NCBI RefSeq assembly: GCF_024139115.2
Contig: NC_085141.1
Span: 368,861,925 to 368,925,924, forward strand
Origin: Armigeres subalbatus
Taxonomy: Eukaryota; Arthropoda; Insecta; Diptera; Culicidae
DNA length: 64,000 nucleotides
Direction: 5' to 3'
Of this stretch, positions 11,903-23,340 are shown in pieces (position 1 is the first letter of the stretch; each line of letters begins with the position of its first letter). A program made the translations under genes and the position numbers. The notes under the pieces were generated by a model, which made no database searches, had not been told where the DNA came from, and saw only the letters and a program-made list of their open reading frames with translations.

Positions 11903-14213
11903 ATCTCGCGGTCCTTAGCCTCTTACCCAGCAACTCCTATCCCTACCTCCCCGCGGTGCTGGCCGGGATACGATCAACTTTAGGGAACATCGGGTAACTA
12001 ACCCCGGTGGGAACTATGGTCGTATGCTGACAGAAAAGGGGGATTTGCTTCTCTCCGGAGTACAAATCTTACCGTCTGTTCTCCATGTTGGGAACGGCTT
12101 ACAAAAGCATCTGTTCCCCATGTTAGGGGCGGCTGATCATCGTCCGAGTGCCAGCGAGGGACTCTAAGTGAAACTGTGCACCATGGTCCACCGGAAATAA
12201 GGAGAAATGGTCCTCCGGAAATTTAGGGGGTTTGGTGTCAGGCCCTGCAAGCCAGGCTTTAAAAAACCATAAGCAACGAACAATCAACAAGAGTACGGAC
12301 CGGAACCATCGGCGAAGACCACTGCGACGAAAAGGGACTAGCGATTAGAAACTCGGTTCGTGGAACTGCAAATCTCTCAACTTCATCGGGAGCACACGCA
12401 TACGCCGATGTGCTCAAGGACCGTGGATTCGGCATCGTAGCGCTGCAGGAAGTTTGTTGGAATGAATCAATGGTGCAAACGTTTAGACGTAATCATACCA
12501 TCTACCAGAGCTGCGGTAACACACACGAGCTGGGAACAGCTTTCATAGTGATGTAGGATATGCAAAGGCGCGTGATCGGGTGGTGGCCGATCAATGAAAG
12601 AATGTGCAGGTTGAGGATCAAAGGCCGGTTCTTCAACTTCAGCATAATCAACGTCCATAGCCCACACTCCGGAAGCACTGATGCTGATAAGGACGCATTC
12701 TACGCGCAGCTGGAACGTGAGTACGATAGCTGCCCAAGCCACGACGTCAAAATGATCATAGGAGATTTGAACGCTCAGGTTGGCCAAGAGGAGGAGATTA
12801 GACCGACTATTGGGAAGTTCAGCGCACACCGGCTGACGAACGAAAACGGCCTACGACTAATTGATTTCGCTGCCACCAAGAATATGGCCATTCGCAGCAC
12901 CTACTTCCAACACAGCCTTCCGTGTCGGTACACCTGGAGATCACCACTGCAGACAAAATCACAAATCGACACGTTCTGATTGATGGACGACACTTCTCCG
13001 ACATTATCGACGTCCGGACTATCTGGTGATGGTTAAACTACGCCCAAAACTATCCGTCATCAACAATATTCGGTACCGACGACCGCCGCGGTACGACCTA
13101 GAGCGACTGAAGCAACCTGATATCGCCACTGTATACGCGCAGCATCTCGAGACAGCGTTGCCGGAAGAGGATGAGCTCGATGGGGCCCCTCTTGAGGACT
13201 GCTGGAATAAAGTTAAAGCAGCCATTAACGACGCAGCGAAGAACAACGTCGGGTATGTGGGACGAAGTCGACGGAACGATTGGTTCGACGAAGAGTGCAG
13301 ACAGATTCTGGAGGAGAAGGACGCAGCGCGGGCGGTCGCGCTGCAGCAATGTACCCGGCAGAACGTGGAACGTTATGGACGGAAGCAGAGACAGCAGAGC
13401 CGCCTTTTTCAGGAGAAGAAACGCCGCCTGAAGAAGCGGAGTGCCAGGAGATGGAACAGCTGTGCCGTTCGCAAGAAACACGCAAGTTCTACCAGAAGCT
13501 CAACGCATCCCGCAAAGGCTTCGTGCCGCGAGCCGAAATGTGCCGGGATAAGGATAGGAGCATCTTGACGGACGAACGTGTGGTAATCGAAAGGTGGAAG
13601 CAGCACTACGAGGAACATTTGAATGGCGCTGAAAGTACAGGCAGTGAAAGTCAAGGCAGCGGAGGAGATGACTACGTCAGTTCAGCGGACGATGGAAGCC
13701 AACCAGCCCCCACCTTGAGGGAAGTTAAGGATGCCATCCAACAGTTAAAGACCAATAAAGCAGCTGGTAAGGATGGTATCGGAACTGAGCTCATCAAGAT
13801 GAGCCCGGAAAAGCTAGCCACTTGCCTGCACAAATTGATAGTCAGAATCTGGGAAACTGAACAGCTACCGGAGGAGTGGAAGGAAGGGGTTATATGCCCC
13901 ATCTACAAGAAAGGCGACAAACTGGAGCGATCACCATCCTTAATGCCGCCTACAAAGTGATATCCCAGATCATCTTTCGACGTCACCATTAGCGAATGAG
14001 TTCGTGGGAAGTTATCAAGCCGGTTTCGTTGACGGCCGCTCGACAACGGACCAGATATTTACTGTACGGAAAATCCTTCAAAAATGCCGTGAATACCAGG
14101 TCCCAACGCACCACCTGTTCGTTTATTTCAAGGCGGCATACGACAGTATAGATCGCGTAGAGCTATGGAAAATTATGGACGAGAACAGCTTCCCTGGGAA
14201 GCTTACCAGACAA
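11903..14213 (+). pseudogene. RTE-type non-LTR retrotransposon, copy A, 3' truncated
   Basis: The sequence starts with the same 5' sequence (tctcgcggtccttagcctc) as copy C at 58,595. It encodes the apurinic-type endonuclease (frame 12,560-12,979 contains GDLNAQVG) and the start of the reverse transcriptase (frame 13,280-13,960 contains NKAAGKDGIGTELIK and the EEWKEGVICPIYKKGDK block). By comparison with copy C it lacks one base near 12,969, about 32 bp near 13,017 (removing the SDH motif of the endonuclease), and about 13 bp near 13,925. It ends within the RT at aagcttaccagac, where unrelated sequence starting with an A run begins. The ORF resembles RTE/BovB-like elements; JAM1 of Aedes is a possible relative, but I cannot confirm the family. 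Confidence 0.8.
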
Positions 14214-14335
14214 AAAAAGGGAATTTCTCTAAATATCCCTTGAGGATGATATGGAAATACTAATATCATCTTCCAAACTTAGACGTACATGTTCATGATA
14301 GAATTATAGGCGAAAGTATAGAATTGATAGTTCCG

Positions 14336-14560
14336 TTAGGATATGGCATCAGCGGGACTGAAGAATGTTTTATAGAAGTCGATTTGAAAGCGAGCGGAGG
14401 GCAATATTTGTGATGGTATAAATCGCACGACCTTCCTTCTGCCAAACTCCCGTATGAAGGGGGGAGGGAAGAATATCAGTGTGGAAGCTGACATATCTCC
14501 AGAACTTTTTATAGAAGTCGATTTGAAAGCGAGCCGAGGGCGCATCACAAATATTACAAT
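14336..14560. repeat. Pair of direct repeats about 140 bp apart
   Basis: The phrase tatagaagtcgatttgaaag with its following gcgagc-gagggc occurs at about 14,370 and again at about 14,510. The intervening sequence carries aggggggagggaagaatatc. No coding content is seen; the source element is unknown. Confidence 0.6.
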
Positions 14561-14639
14561 GCATGCTCGGTCAAACAAATCAATATTTGTTCACACAAAA
14601 TCCACTTAACATTCAGTTATTAAGAAATTGTGGGAAATA

Positions 14640-15640
14640 ATCTTCAGTAATTTAAGGAATTGCTCCTAAAACTTTTTCGGCAATCCGTACTAGAATATTT
14701 CTGTCTGAGCATATTACAGAATGTCATTTAAAATTTGTTCGGAAACTCAATAATTTTCTTCTAGAATTTCTATAGAAACTCTTCCGTCGTGAATCCTTCA
14801 GGAAAGAAAAATTTCTCAGGGCAGTACCTTGAAGAATTTTCTACAGAAACTTCCAGGGAAACATATAGAGATATTTGTGAAAGAATTCTTCAAAAAATTT
14901 TTGGGGATATTCTTGAAGTTATTTTTATGAGAATTCATGGAGAGTTTCCAAAGAAGTCTCTGAAGAAAAACAGCAGAGTTTCCGGAGTAGTTTCCTTATG
15001 GTATGTCGAAGAATTTGCAAGGGAATTTTCCGGAAAAACCCTGTAGGGATTTCTGGGCAAATACTTGGAGAAATTCTGGAAAAGGTTCCGCGGGAACTAC
15101 CGGGAGAATTACTTAAATGATTCCCAGAGGAATTTCTTGAAGGAATTTTTGAAGGAGTTCATGGAGAAATTTTCGGAAGTATTCCTTAAGAAATTCTTGT
15201 AGAATTAATATCCTTGGAGGAATTGCAGGATTAACTTTTGGAACAATTCCTAGAGGAATGTGCGATTTTCTAGATCTAGATTTCGCAATCTAATTTTCAT
15301 AAGAAGTTGTTTTTAGAATTCCTGGACAATTTTCCGAAAGAACTCATGGGAGGTGAGTTCAGTGAAATTCTTTGTGAATTTCAGAGGGAAACTTCAGGAG
15401 AAATTCCTGGAGAAACTTCAGGAGACATTATTGGAGAAACATTCGGAGGAACTTCCAGAGGCATTCCTGGAGAAACTTCCGGAAGAATTTATGGATGAAC
15501 TTTGGGAGAAATTACTGGAGGAGCTTCTAGAGAAATTCCTGAAAGAACTTTCGGAGGAATTCCTGAAGGAACTTACGATGGAATTCCTGGAGGAACTTCC
15601 GGAGGAATGCCTTGAGGTATTAGAGGCCGTAGGCTTCGTG
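14640..15640. repeat. Degenerate periodic repeat of ggaatttcttgaaggaa type
   Basis: This is a long run of diverged units of about 20-27 bp built from aattcctggagaaacttccg-like sequence. The frames it opens (for example 15,353-15,673, extremely rich in Glu, Leu, Lys and Phe) are produced by the period and are not taken as genes. The same repeat type recurs at 16,030-16,200, 16,690-17,120, 40,680-41,410, 42,660-43,200 and 44,860-45,430. Confidence 0.75.
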
Positions 15641-15802
15641 AAAAGCCGCATACGATGGACTTTTTGCAGTTGAAGAGAACCTGAGGGCGCTCAACGTTCA
15701 GGGCGACTGGAAGCAATTGGCCCAGGATCGAGTCCAGTAGAGAAGGATGCTACATTCGGCGTAGGTTCATCGAAAAGCTGTAGCCCATCAAGTATCAAGT
15801 AA

Positions 15803-16014
15803 GGGGTATACCCCGTTAGGCATAAAGACGTTAGGCATAATGTACGTTAGGCATAATGGGCGTTAGGCATAAAATGACCCAAAGAACAGCCTATGATATA
15901 AAGAAGGCAGAATTATGCCTTACGTCCATTATGCCTAACGTCCGTTATGCTTAATGTCTATTATGCCTAACGTACTTATGCCTAACGTCCTTATGCCTAA
16001 CGTCGCGGACCCCC
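15803..16014. mobile_element. 212-bp mini-foldback with 14-15-bp tandem repeats
   Basis: The left arm contains four copies of cgttaggcataa in direct order and the right arm about six copies of its reverse complement. The ends are GGGGTATACC and ACCCCC. AGTAA flanks both sides (15,798-15,802 and 16,015-16,019) as a probable 5-bp target duplication. It is inserted in the degenerate periodic repeat, which continues on both sides. Confidence 0.75.
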
Positions 16015-16221
16015 AGTAAGTATCCTTGAGGAACATTCGGAGACATTCCCGGAGGAACTTCAGAGTGAATTCCTGGAGCAACTTTCGGAAGAATTCCTGG
16101 GGGAACTTTTAGAGCAGATCCTTGAGCAACTTTCGGAAAGCTTCCGGAACTTTCCTGGTGAAATTTACCGTGGAATTTGTGGAAGAGCTTCGGAGAATTT
16201 CTAATGCATGGAACAGGCTCA

Positions 16222-16473
16222 CGGCGACCCACGCCGCTGGCTGAAAACGATGTATCACGCCGCCGCCTATAAATTTTTAATCGGCGCACAGGTCTAATCG
16301 TGATTGGCCGTGAAACAACAAATATGCATAGCTCACCAAATGAATAGATTCTTTGTGACTAGAACGCTATTCTTACTGTACATGCTTTGGAGTTGTGTGC
16401 GCCGGACCAAAAACCGTCGCCGGCGACGTTTGTCAGAATTCTGTCCGGCGGCGGCGGCGTGATTCGGCGTGGC
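16222..16473. mobile_element. GC-rich inverted-repeat element
   Basis: The left end (ccacgccgctgg, then atcacgccgccgcc) pairs with the right end (ggcggcggcggcgtgattcg, then gcgtggc). The interior includes ccgtcgccggcgacg, itself palindromic. No target duplication was identified, so the boundaries are approximate. Confidence 0.5.
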
Positions 16474-16689
16474 AATTTTTTATTGCATTTTTTTATATTA
16501 TAAAGACATTAAGGCTCAAGAAAAAATGGGCGATGAAAAAAGCTCTCTGAATGGTTTACCACCGTCTGTCTCTTTCCGTCCTTCAGGAAATTGTGATTGT
16601 GGTAGTGCAATACAGAGAAATAACACAACCACTCATTTAAAAAAAAAATACGGATTTGTGTAGTGTTGTGTTCTCTGTGTTCCCCCTTA

Positions 16690-17120
16690 ACGGAAGAATC
16701 TTTAGAATTTCACGGTAAAAGTCTCATAAACTTCCCCACAAAATTTACTAAGCTTTTTCAAAAATATTCATTTGGAAATCATTTTCGAATTTTTCACGGG
16801 AACTACTTTGAAGTTTCGAGAAATCTTTGGAATTTTCAAGGGAAGCTCTTTAGAATTGCAAGGAAAATTATTAGTGAAAAAATCTTAAGAATTTCTACGA
16901 GAAAATGATCCAAATTTCTATAGTAGAATGTTCAGAATATCCACGGAAAGTTTTTCTGAATTTCCGTTTAATAATTTTCGAAATATACACAGAAAATTCT
17001 GCAAAATATGAAAATTCTGTAAATAATCCAGAGTTTTCACGGAAAAATCTTCAGAGTTTTAGCGGAAAGCTGTTTCGAAGTTACTTAGGAAATTTAATGG
17101 AATTTGCATGTTTTTTCCAA
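16690..17120. repeat. Degenerate periodic repeat of ttcacggaaa/gaatttc type
   Basis: This has the same character as 14,640-15,640: loose repetition of aatttctacggaaaatcttcag-like units. The 64- to 81-codon frames here are not credible genes. Confidence 0.6.
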
Positions 17121-18400
17121 TTTCTACATAGATAAAAGTGTGTTAAAATCAACCGGATTTTGCAACAATAACAGTATTTATTGTTGATACAACCACAAAT
17201 AGGGTTGAATCAACCATACGGTACATACGATAGTTCATTGGGTTATTTCAATGGTTTGTTTCTTGAACTCACTAACAGACACAGCTTTTTTTTTAACTAA
17301 TTTTATTTGCTAATTATCTAATACATGCATTCATCTCTTAGACTAGGTGTTCCGTGTTGTCTTAACACTATCATCCTTATTTGCTATGTCATATTTTTAG
17401 TTATTATTAACACATTTCAATTGCCTCTGGCAGTTAGAATTTTTTAACAGACACAGTCTAGTGGATTCAACCCTCGTATACATTTGTTTTAACCATGCTT
17501 TCCCGCTATCACTGTCAAATAATTAGGGATCGTAATGCTCACTCACGCAGATTTTCACCGAGAAATCATTTTGCGGGAAAGAAAAAAAAGGCCTGATTAG
17601 AGATAGCTATTTGTCCCTTACTGTTCGAGCCGCGAAAAGTTGATTGGCTTGTTTTCTTATATTTTTAATCTTTTTCGTGCCTTTGTACCAATGGAAACAA
17701 AAGTAGCCTTTATGGAATAAATACCTATCCCAACAAGCAGTCAACGTGGAGGTAGGGCTAAAATGAGCGCAACCCAATGCTATTTTCGTTGGTGTTCTAG
17801 GTTCAAATCCCATTGCGGTCCTAACTTCTTTTATAGACGCACACTGAAAAATTTCGCGAAAAAATGAGTGAGGCGTAAGAATGATGAACCGAAAAAATAA
17901 TTTCATCAAGTAGGCACGGTTTTCGTTTCTTTTTCTCGCCACAGACTGCCAAAAAGATTCTCCTTAGCCCGAAAATCACTTGTTTTTGTCTCACCGAAAC
18001 GAAAAGTATGAACCCTGCAAATAATACATAAGAACAACAATATACATGGTTGTTTTTACTAACGAAATTTCTGCGAAACTACTTTATCGACTATTATCAT
18101 ATCAACAAAAAAGGAAAAAGTGATTACAACAGAATCGAGTCATAAGTCATAAGAACGAAATTATTATTGTTTAAGTCACACGATGCACGATTGAAAAAAA
18201 AAAACAATGAAGTTCGTTTGAATAAAACGATGAATCCGTTTTGAAACTACAAATTTGAAGATTGAAACAACAAAGCCCTCGTTGATTGATGCAACAAACG
18301 AAGCAGTTGTTTCAATCGTACAAGATTTTACTCCGCGTGAAGAAAACTTTTCAAAATTTCCATGAGGAATTTTCTGGAATTACCACTAAACCTTTTCAGA
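17121..18400. other. A/T-rich intron stretch, one tRNA-like box B
   Basis: No gene is recognised. Around 17,745-17,825 a segment contains ggttcaaatcccattgcgg, resembling the B box and 3' half of a tRNA, but no matching 5' acceptor arm is visible. It may be a remnant of a SINE head. Sequences gttgaatcaacc (near 17,205) and ggattcaaccctcg (near 17,463) suggest a worn inverted-repeat element. Confidence 0.4.
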
Positions 18401-18402
18401 AT

Positions 18403-18511
18403 CACTGGCGGAGACAGAGGTGGGGCACCACACGATGCAATCACACCATTGTTCTCAACGGTTATTATTCTTGCACCAAGAGGTGCCCCACCAAATAACA
18501 ATAGCTGGGTC
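18403..18511. mobile_element. Short hairpin MITE, ends CACTGGCGGA / TCCGCCAGGG
   Basis: The imperfect terminal inverted repeats start CACTGGCGGA and end GGGTCCGCCAGGG. A second internal inverted pair is formed by ggtggggcacc and ggtgccccacc. The size is about 109 bp. No clear target duplication was found. Confidence 0.6.
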
Positions 18512-18639
18512 CGCCAGGGTTCATAATTTAAACATTCAATAATTAAATTTTTACGAAAAGCTGTTGAATTTCTACGAGATATTCTTTGTTTTGCTTATAG
18601 GAAATTCTTCGGAAATTCTTCAGAAAATTACTAAAAAAT

Positions 18640-19330
18640 GGGAAAGGGTCGTTTGGCTGAAAATCATTCGACGGAAAGACATTTCGTGCGGAATGGTTAT
18701 AAATGAAGATCAGTTTGACCAAAAATTTCATTTGGCCAAAGCGTAATTCGGCCGGAAAAACCGTCTCTAGCAGGTTGTTGGCCGAAATGGTCGATTGGCT
18801 GAATGAGTCAACTCCGAAAATGCCGTTTGGTCGTAATGGTCGGTTGACAGAAAGGGTAGTTTGGCCGAATGGATCATACGACTAAATGGTCAGATGGCCA
18901 TTTCGGTCAAATGACCTTTTCGGCAAACGGTATTTTTGGTATTATAGCCAAATGACCAAACAATATTTTCGGTCGTGTATCCATTTCGTTGAATGACATT
19001 TTGGGCCAAATGGGTCTAATGATTTATTTGGCCAAACACCTTTCGGCCAAATGGCCCTTTCTGTCGGTTGGTCGAAAGTAATTCGATGAGAAGCCATTTG
19101 TTCAAATGTCGCTTGGCCGAATAACACGGTAAGCCGAATTCAATTTGGCGGAATTATGTAAACGTTTGTCCGAAACAGTTGTTGGGTCGAAAATGGTTAG
19201 ACCGAAATTGTAAACAATTTCAGGCTAGATGAGCTTCGGCTACATGGTTTGTTCGGTCAAATGCCATATTTGACCAAACAACATTTGGCTTTCGGCCAAA
19301 TGTCTTTCTGTCAAACGGCCCTTCTTCGTT
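18640..19330. repeat. Degenerate repeat of ggccaaatgacc / ttcggccaa type
   Basis: The stretch is built from loose copies of a motif of about 20 bp containing ttcggccaaatg and variants in both orientations. The same repeat type is at 43,200-44,270, and a cleaner form (cattcggcctaatgg) makes the ends of the Mutator-like element at 61,815-63,102. Frames here are rich in Trp-Pro and Phe-Gly because of the motif and are not genes. Confidence 0.75.
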
Positions 19331-19439
19331 CAAAAATTATATTTCAACGAGAAATTTGGATTTTAACGGAAATTCTAAAACACGGTAATAAAGTTTGTAA
19401 AAACTGTTTGTGTGGCGACTGTTTCTTTTGTATTTTAGT

Positions 19440-19584
19440 AAAAACGGATACTCAGTCTTCATTTAGTAAAACGAGTATGTTATTTAAATTTTGACATGGG
19501 GATTATGTCTTCCTCAGGGGAAAAATAAGTGCCGAAACGTTGTGTAAATAACATACTTGTTTTACTAAACGAAGACTAAGTAGC
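19440..19584. mobile_element. Hairpin MITE of about 145 bp
   Basis: The left arm (aaacggatactcagtcttca, then agtaaaacgagtatgttatt) is matched in inverse by the right arm (taacatacttgttttacta, then gaagactaagtagccgttt). The loop contains cttcctcaggggaaaaataag and gccgaaacgttg. The exact ends are uncertain. Confidence 0.65.
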
Positions 19585-19589
19585 CGTTT

Positions 19590-19826
19590 ATCATTTACCT
19601 GCTTTTTTCTCCCGACTTCCTTATTTCTTCTTCCTTCTTTTTCTTTTTTCAATTTTCCTTCTTCCTTCTTTCTTCTTTCTTCTTCCTTCTTTTTTATTTC
19701 TCCTTCCTTCTTCCTTCCTCCATCTTCCTTCTTACTTCTTCCTCCATCTCCTTCTTACTTCTTCCTCCTTTTTCCTTTTTCCTTCTTCCTCATTCCCCAT
19801 TTCTCATTCGGCCTAATGACCCAGCA
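19590..19826. repeat. Pyrimidine-rich tract, remnant of the Mutator-like family
   Basis: A ttcttccttctt-type tract ends in ccatttctcattcggcctaatgacccagcatc. The last 24 bp agree with the right end of the element at 61,815-63,102, which supports a shared family. The left end was not found. Confidence 0.6.
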
Positions 19827-19827
19827 T

Positions 19828-20065
19828 CCATACTGAGGGTTGCAATCTAGTGTCGGTCTATGCAATTTTTGGATTGGAAATTGTCTCTGGGCATAAAAGT
19901 ATTATCGTGTTAGCCTAATGATATACGAATGCAAAAATGTAACTTGGCTTAGAAACCTCGCAGTTAATAACTGTGGAAGTGCTTAATGAACACTAAGCTG
20001 CGAGGCGGCTCTGTGCCAGTGTGGGGATGTAGTGCCAATAAGATGAAGAAGAAGAACGATGCCGG
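19828..20065 (+). mobile_element. Feilai-like SINE, 5' truncated
   Basis: The body matches the complete copies at 35,844 and 37,522 (cgcagttaataactgtggaa; aatgaacactaagctgcgagg) and ends aagatgaagaagaagaa. The A box is missing and the B box is mutated. Confidence 0.8.
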
Positions 20066-20394
20066 CCACGTCCTCACAGTCAATTAGGATTAGGGGACAA
20101 AAATTAGTTCGACATTCATTGCTACAAGAGACCGAGGAATCCTCTGCATCTTTATAAGCGCACTGGAAGGGAATAGTACGTTAGTTGGGAAGTAATTCCA
20201 ATGGAACTCGTCTTGGTAAACGACATATTATTTTAAACTACGCGCACGATTAAACATAAATAAATGGCCTTGACAGTTTGACATTTCAAAGAATTATTAT
20301 CGGAGTTCGCTAATATAGAATTTGTTCTGCAGTTTGTCCGGTATTTATTTTACCATGTATGGCAATAACTCTATTTTACGGAACAATCTGTAAC

Positions 20395-20892
20395 CAGGGC
20401 TGACAATAGTTATCGTCGCAGCACGAAATGCCACAGTAGCGACGAGTTGTAGTGTCTTCATTGCTACTCGATGCCTCGTCGATGACGTACACGACGTATG
20501 CTTTCGTCGTGCAACCAAATCGTCATGACGATATCGAAGAACGAAGACTTCATACCATCATTCTTCAAGCGGCAGCTGCCATGCAAAGATTTTTATTAAT
20601 TCTTTGTAATAATGAATTTTAAGTAACGTACGAAGGCGTTATAAATGTTATCAATACATTTATGTTACCAAAAGTCTTACTTTTTGTTTATTTGAGACGC
20701 CATTATGTTTTTAACCAGTCCATCTACAATGACGACCAAACCAAAATCGTCTCAACTTTTGGCTGCGCGACTATCGTCGTGGTAGGCATGTTGCGCGAAG
20801 AAAACGAATAGGTGTTGCGTTGTGCAATGTTATGACGAAGACTATATTTTTTCGCTATCTCCAGATGACGAGAACGACTATTATCAGCCCTG
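20395..20892. mobile_element. hAT-type MITE with 8-bp target duplication
   Basis: The terminal inverted repeats are CAGGGCTGACAATAG at the left and CAGGGCTGATAATAG read from the right. A perfect 8-bp duplication TCTGTAAC flanks the element (20,387-20,394 and 20,893-20,900). An 8-bp duplication and CAGGG ends are the hAT signature. Inner arms contain several cgtcg-rich inverted segments. No transposase is encoded in the 498 bp. Confidence 0.9.
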
Positions 20893-20900
20893 TCTGTAAC

Positions 20901-21730
20901 ATTTAATACCAAATTCTGTCAGATAATTTTGGAATTACAGTTTGTTCGGTAATGTTTTACCAATATTCGGTCAAATAAATTTTGTCAATCGATCGTACTG
21001 TAATATTTCATGTTCACCGTAGTTTTTCGTCATAAAAATACCGAGCAACGAAATCTATTTTAAGTGTGATAATAAATTTTCCTAAGAATTTTCGATGAGT
21101 ATTCCACCCAAATGATTTTCACGAATCCTAAAAAATAATTTATTAAATTGTAGAAATATTGATCAACACTCGTTACGGAAAACACTCTGTTGTTTCAGAA
21201 TTTGAAGTCCAATTCAAGGAAATTTTCATCACAAGTAGTTCTATCCAAGTTACTATCTATTTATTTGTGAATCTACCAATAGCCCACCACACCTCCCTCT
21301 CGAACGAGAAATAAAATTAAAGTGAAATATTCGCGAATTTTTTTTTTGTAAAAATTGTTCCCACTTTCCACTTGCACAGAAAGCAAAAGCTTATGCAATT
21401 CTTTAACATCATTGAGTACGGGTGTTAGCTCTTTTGCTGATTCATTGACCCATTTCATACTTCCTGGTATTTCATGACCAGCAGCAGGCTAATTTCACTT
21501 ACAATACGCCTCGCCTGTTTATGCTATTATTATCAATTGGATAATAGCTAACGAACCGGATACTCCAATCCAACGCGTATTTAGTTAGAAAATAATTTCA
21601 TTGTGGATGTAAGTTTTAAACCAAATGAAAAATCACTAAAAATTTCAACGTTTAAACTAGTTTATTAAATAGGGGGAATGACGGATTTGGTAGGTTCTTT
21701 TCTATTATTTTTGAGGGGGTTTTCTATAAC
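20901..21730 (-). other. Intron stretch with one exon-like minus-strand frame
   Basis: A minus-strand frame at about 21,500-21,345 reads as ordinary soluble, helix-prone protein (MKWVNESAKELTPVLN at its start codon, 21,458) and is preceded by a potential splice acceptor (attag). It becomes low-complexity after about 40 residues. It does not resemble the Atg5 C-terminus and I cannot assign it. It could be a stray exon of a nested gene, a fossil, or chance. Confidence 0.25.
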
Positions 21731-22026
21731 TTCTTCTTCTTCTTCTTCTTCTTATTGGCATTACATCTCCACACTGGGACAGAGCCGCCTCGCAGCTTAG
21801 TGTTCATTGAGCACTTCCACAGTTATTAATTGCGAGGTTTCTAAGCCAGGTTACCATTTTTGCATTCGTATCATGAGGCTAGCACGATGATACTTTTATG
21901 CCCAGGGAAGTCGAGACAATTTTCAATCCGAAAATTGCCTAGGCCGGCACCGGGAATCGAACCCAGCCACCCTCAGCATGGTCTTGCTTTGTAGCCGCGC
22001 GTCTTACCGCACGGCTAAGGAGGCCC
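21731..22026 (-). mobile_element. Feilai-like SINE, complete, minus strand
   Basis: Read on the minus strand this has the tRNA-like head (tagccgtgcggtaagacgcg as A box region; gggttcgattcccggtgcc as B box), the tRNA-unrelated body and a terminal run of GAA triplets. Imperfect flanking duplications are ttttctataac (left) and atttttataac (right). Confidence 0.9.
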
Positions 22027-22398
22027 ATTTTTATAACTAATTATGCTTAAATTTGGCCTAAACATTCTTTGCATATCAAATATTGTGGCCATATTTCATG
22101 AAAATTGGTCAACAAAAACCCCCCTGACAATAATAGAACAAAACCTGCCAAAGCCGTCATTTCCCCTAGTTTAAATATTTGACAATTGAGTAGAAATTAC
22201 TTTCGTTTACTGGCCTCGAGAAAAGAGATTTTTTAGTGGCTGAATTCTAACAGCTTGATGTAACTTGATACTGTCCCGACATGCTCAGGATGTTGACAAA
22301 AAAACTGTAAATTAACTTCAAGTTCAAACTGCTGTTTTCAACGAAATGACGATCGCATAAAATTCAAGACATTCTTTTCTTATACTCTGGTAAGTCAT

Positions 22399-22645
22399 GG
22401 GCCCTCCTTAGCCGCGCGGTAAGATGCGCGGGCACAAAGCAAGACCATGCTGAGGGTAGCTGGGTTAGATTCCCGGTGCCGGTCCAGGCAATTTTCGGTT
22501 TGGAAATTGTCTCGACTTCCTGGGCATAAAAATATCATCGTGTTAGCCTCATGATATGCAAATGCAAAAATGGTAACTTGGATTAGAAACCTTGCAGTTA
22601 ATAACTGTGGAAGTGCTTAATGAATACTACGAGGCGGCAATTTTC
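22399..22645 (+). mobile_element. Feilai-like SINE, 3' truncated
   Basis: The head (ccctccttagccgcgcggta) and most of the body match the other copies. It breaks off after gaatactacgaggcggc, without the triplet tail. The B box is altered (gggttagattcccgg). Confidence 0.85.
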
Positions 22646-23340
22646 CTGGACCAGAACTGAGATTCGATTTCTTAGTATGTAGCAACGGTTTACCGCGGAG
22701 CTCCGGATAATCATGAGACCCATAAAGAATTAATTTTACTTTTAGAATGCACTGTTGTATGTATACCGGAAACTTGAATTTATCCAAATACTTAAAAACA
22801 ATGCAAACATTTCGGGTGCCGTAAATTCATGAGAAACTTACTCTCGAATACACCTGGCCCTACTCAATCATTCAAGTTCGCCGAAATAAATCCGCTTCCT
22901 AGAATCACACCTTGACCGATGATCGTTGCTTCTATTCTCGAACAGAGGAAAAATAAAATTTCCGAAAATCAAACGCCATTAGCATATGCGTGCACATAAA
23001 GACAAATAGCCCTGCGCTGTCTGCTATATATGCAAAGGCACGCATCATGGGAAGCAAACCGAACGACAAAGAGCAAGGTGGCGAACGGTCCCCAGCGGCG
23101 GCGGCGGCGGTCGCCGCAGCGTGTTACAAGAAGCGTTAAGATTCGGCACCTTTCTGTTTGACTGACGCGGCAGGGTACCTAAACAACCAAAAGGGAAAGC
23201 AAACAAGGACAAATTGTCCTTTTTCCTGTTTTAGGCTTCTCGTGTATGCATTCATGGTCATGTCCTGTGTACGGCAACGTTTCCCACCAAACGCAAGTCG
23301 AGCGAAGTGATTAAGTAGAAGGGAAGTTAAAAACTCTTAC
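22646..23340. other. Intron stretch with a GC-rich patch
   Basis: No gene is recognised. A GC-rich patch at about 23,080-23,125 carries six to seven GGC/CGG triplets, preceded by gctatatatgcaaagg near 23,030. It lies about 200 bp from Atg5 exon 4 on the downstream (intron 4) side. Its function is unknown. Confidence 0.4.

Noticed and set aside
15353..15673. 106-codon Glu/Leu/Lys-rich frame resembling a coiled coil
   Set aside because: Produced by a periodic ggaatttcttgaa-type repeat that also occurs elsewhere without open frames.
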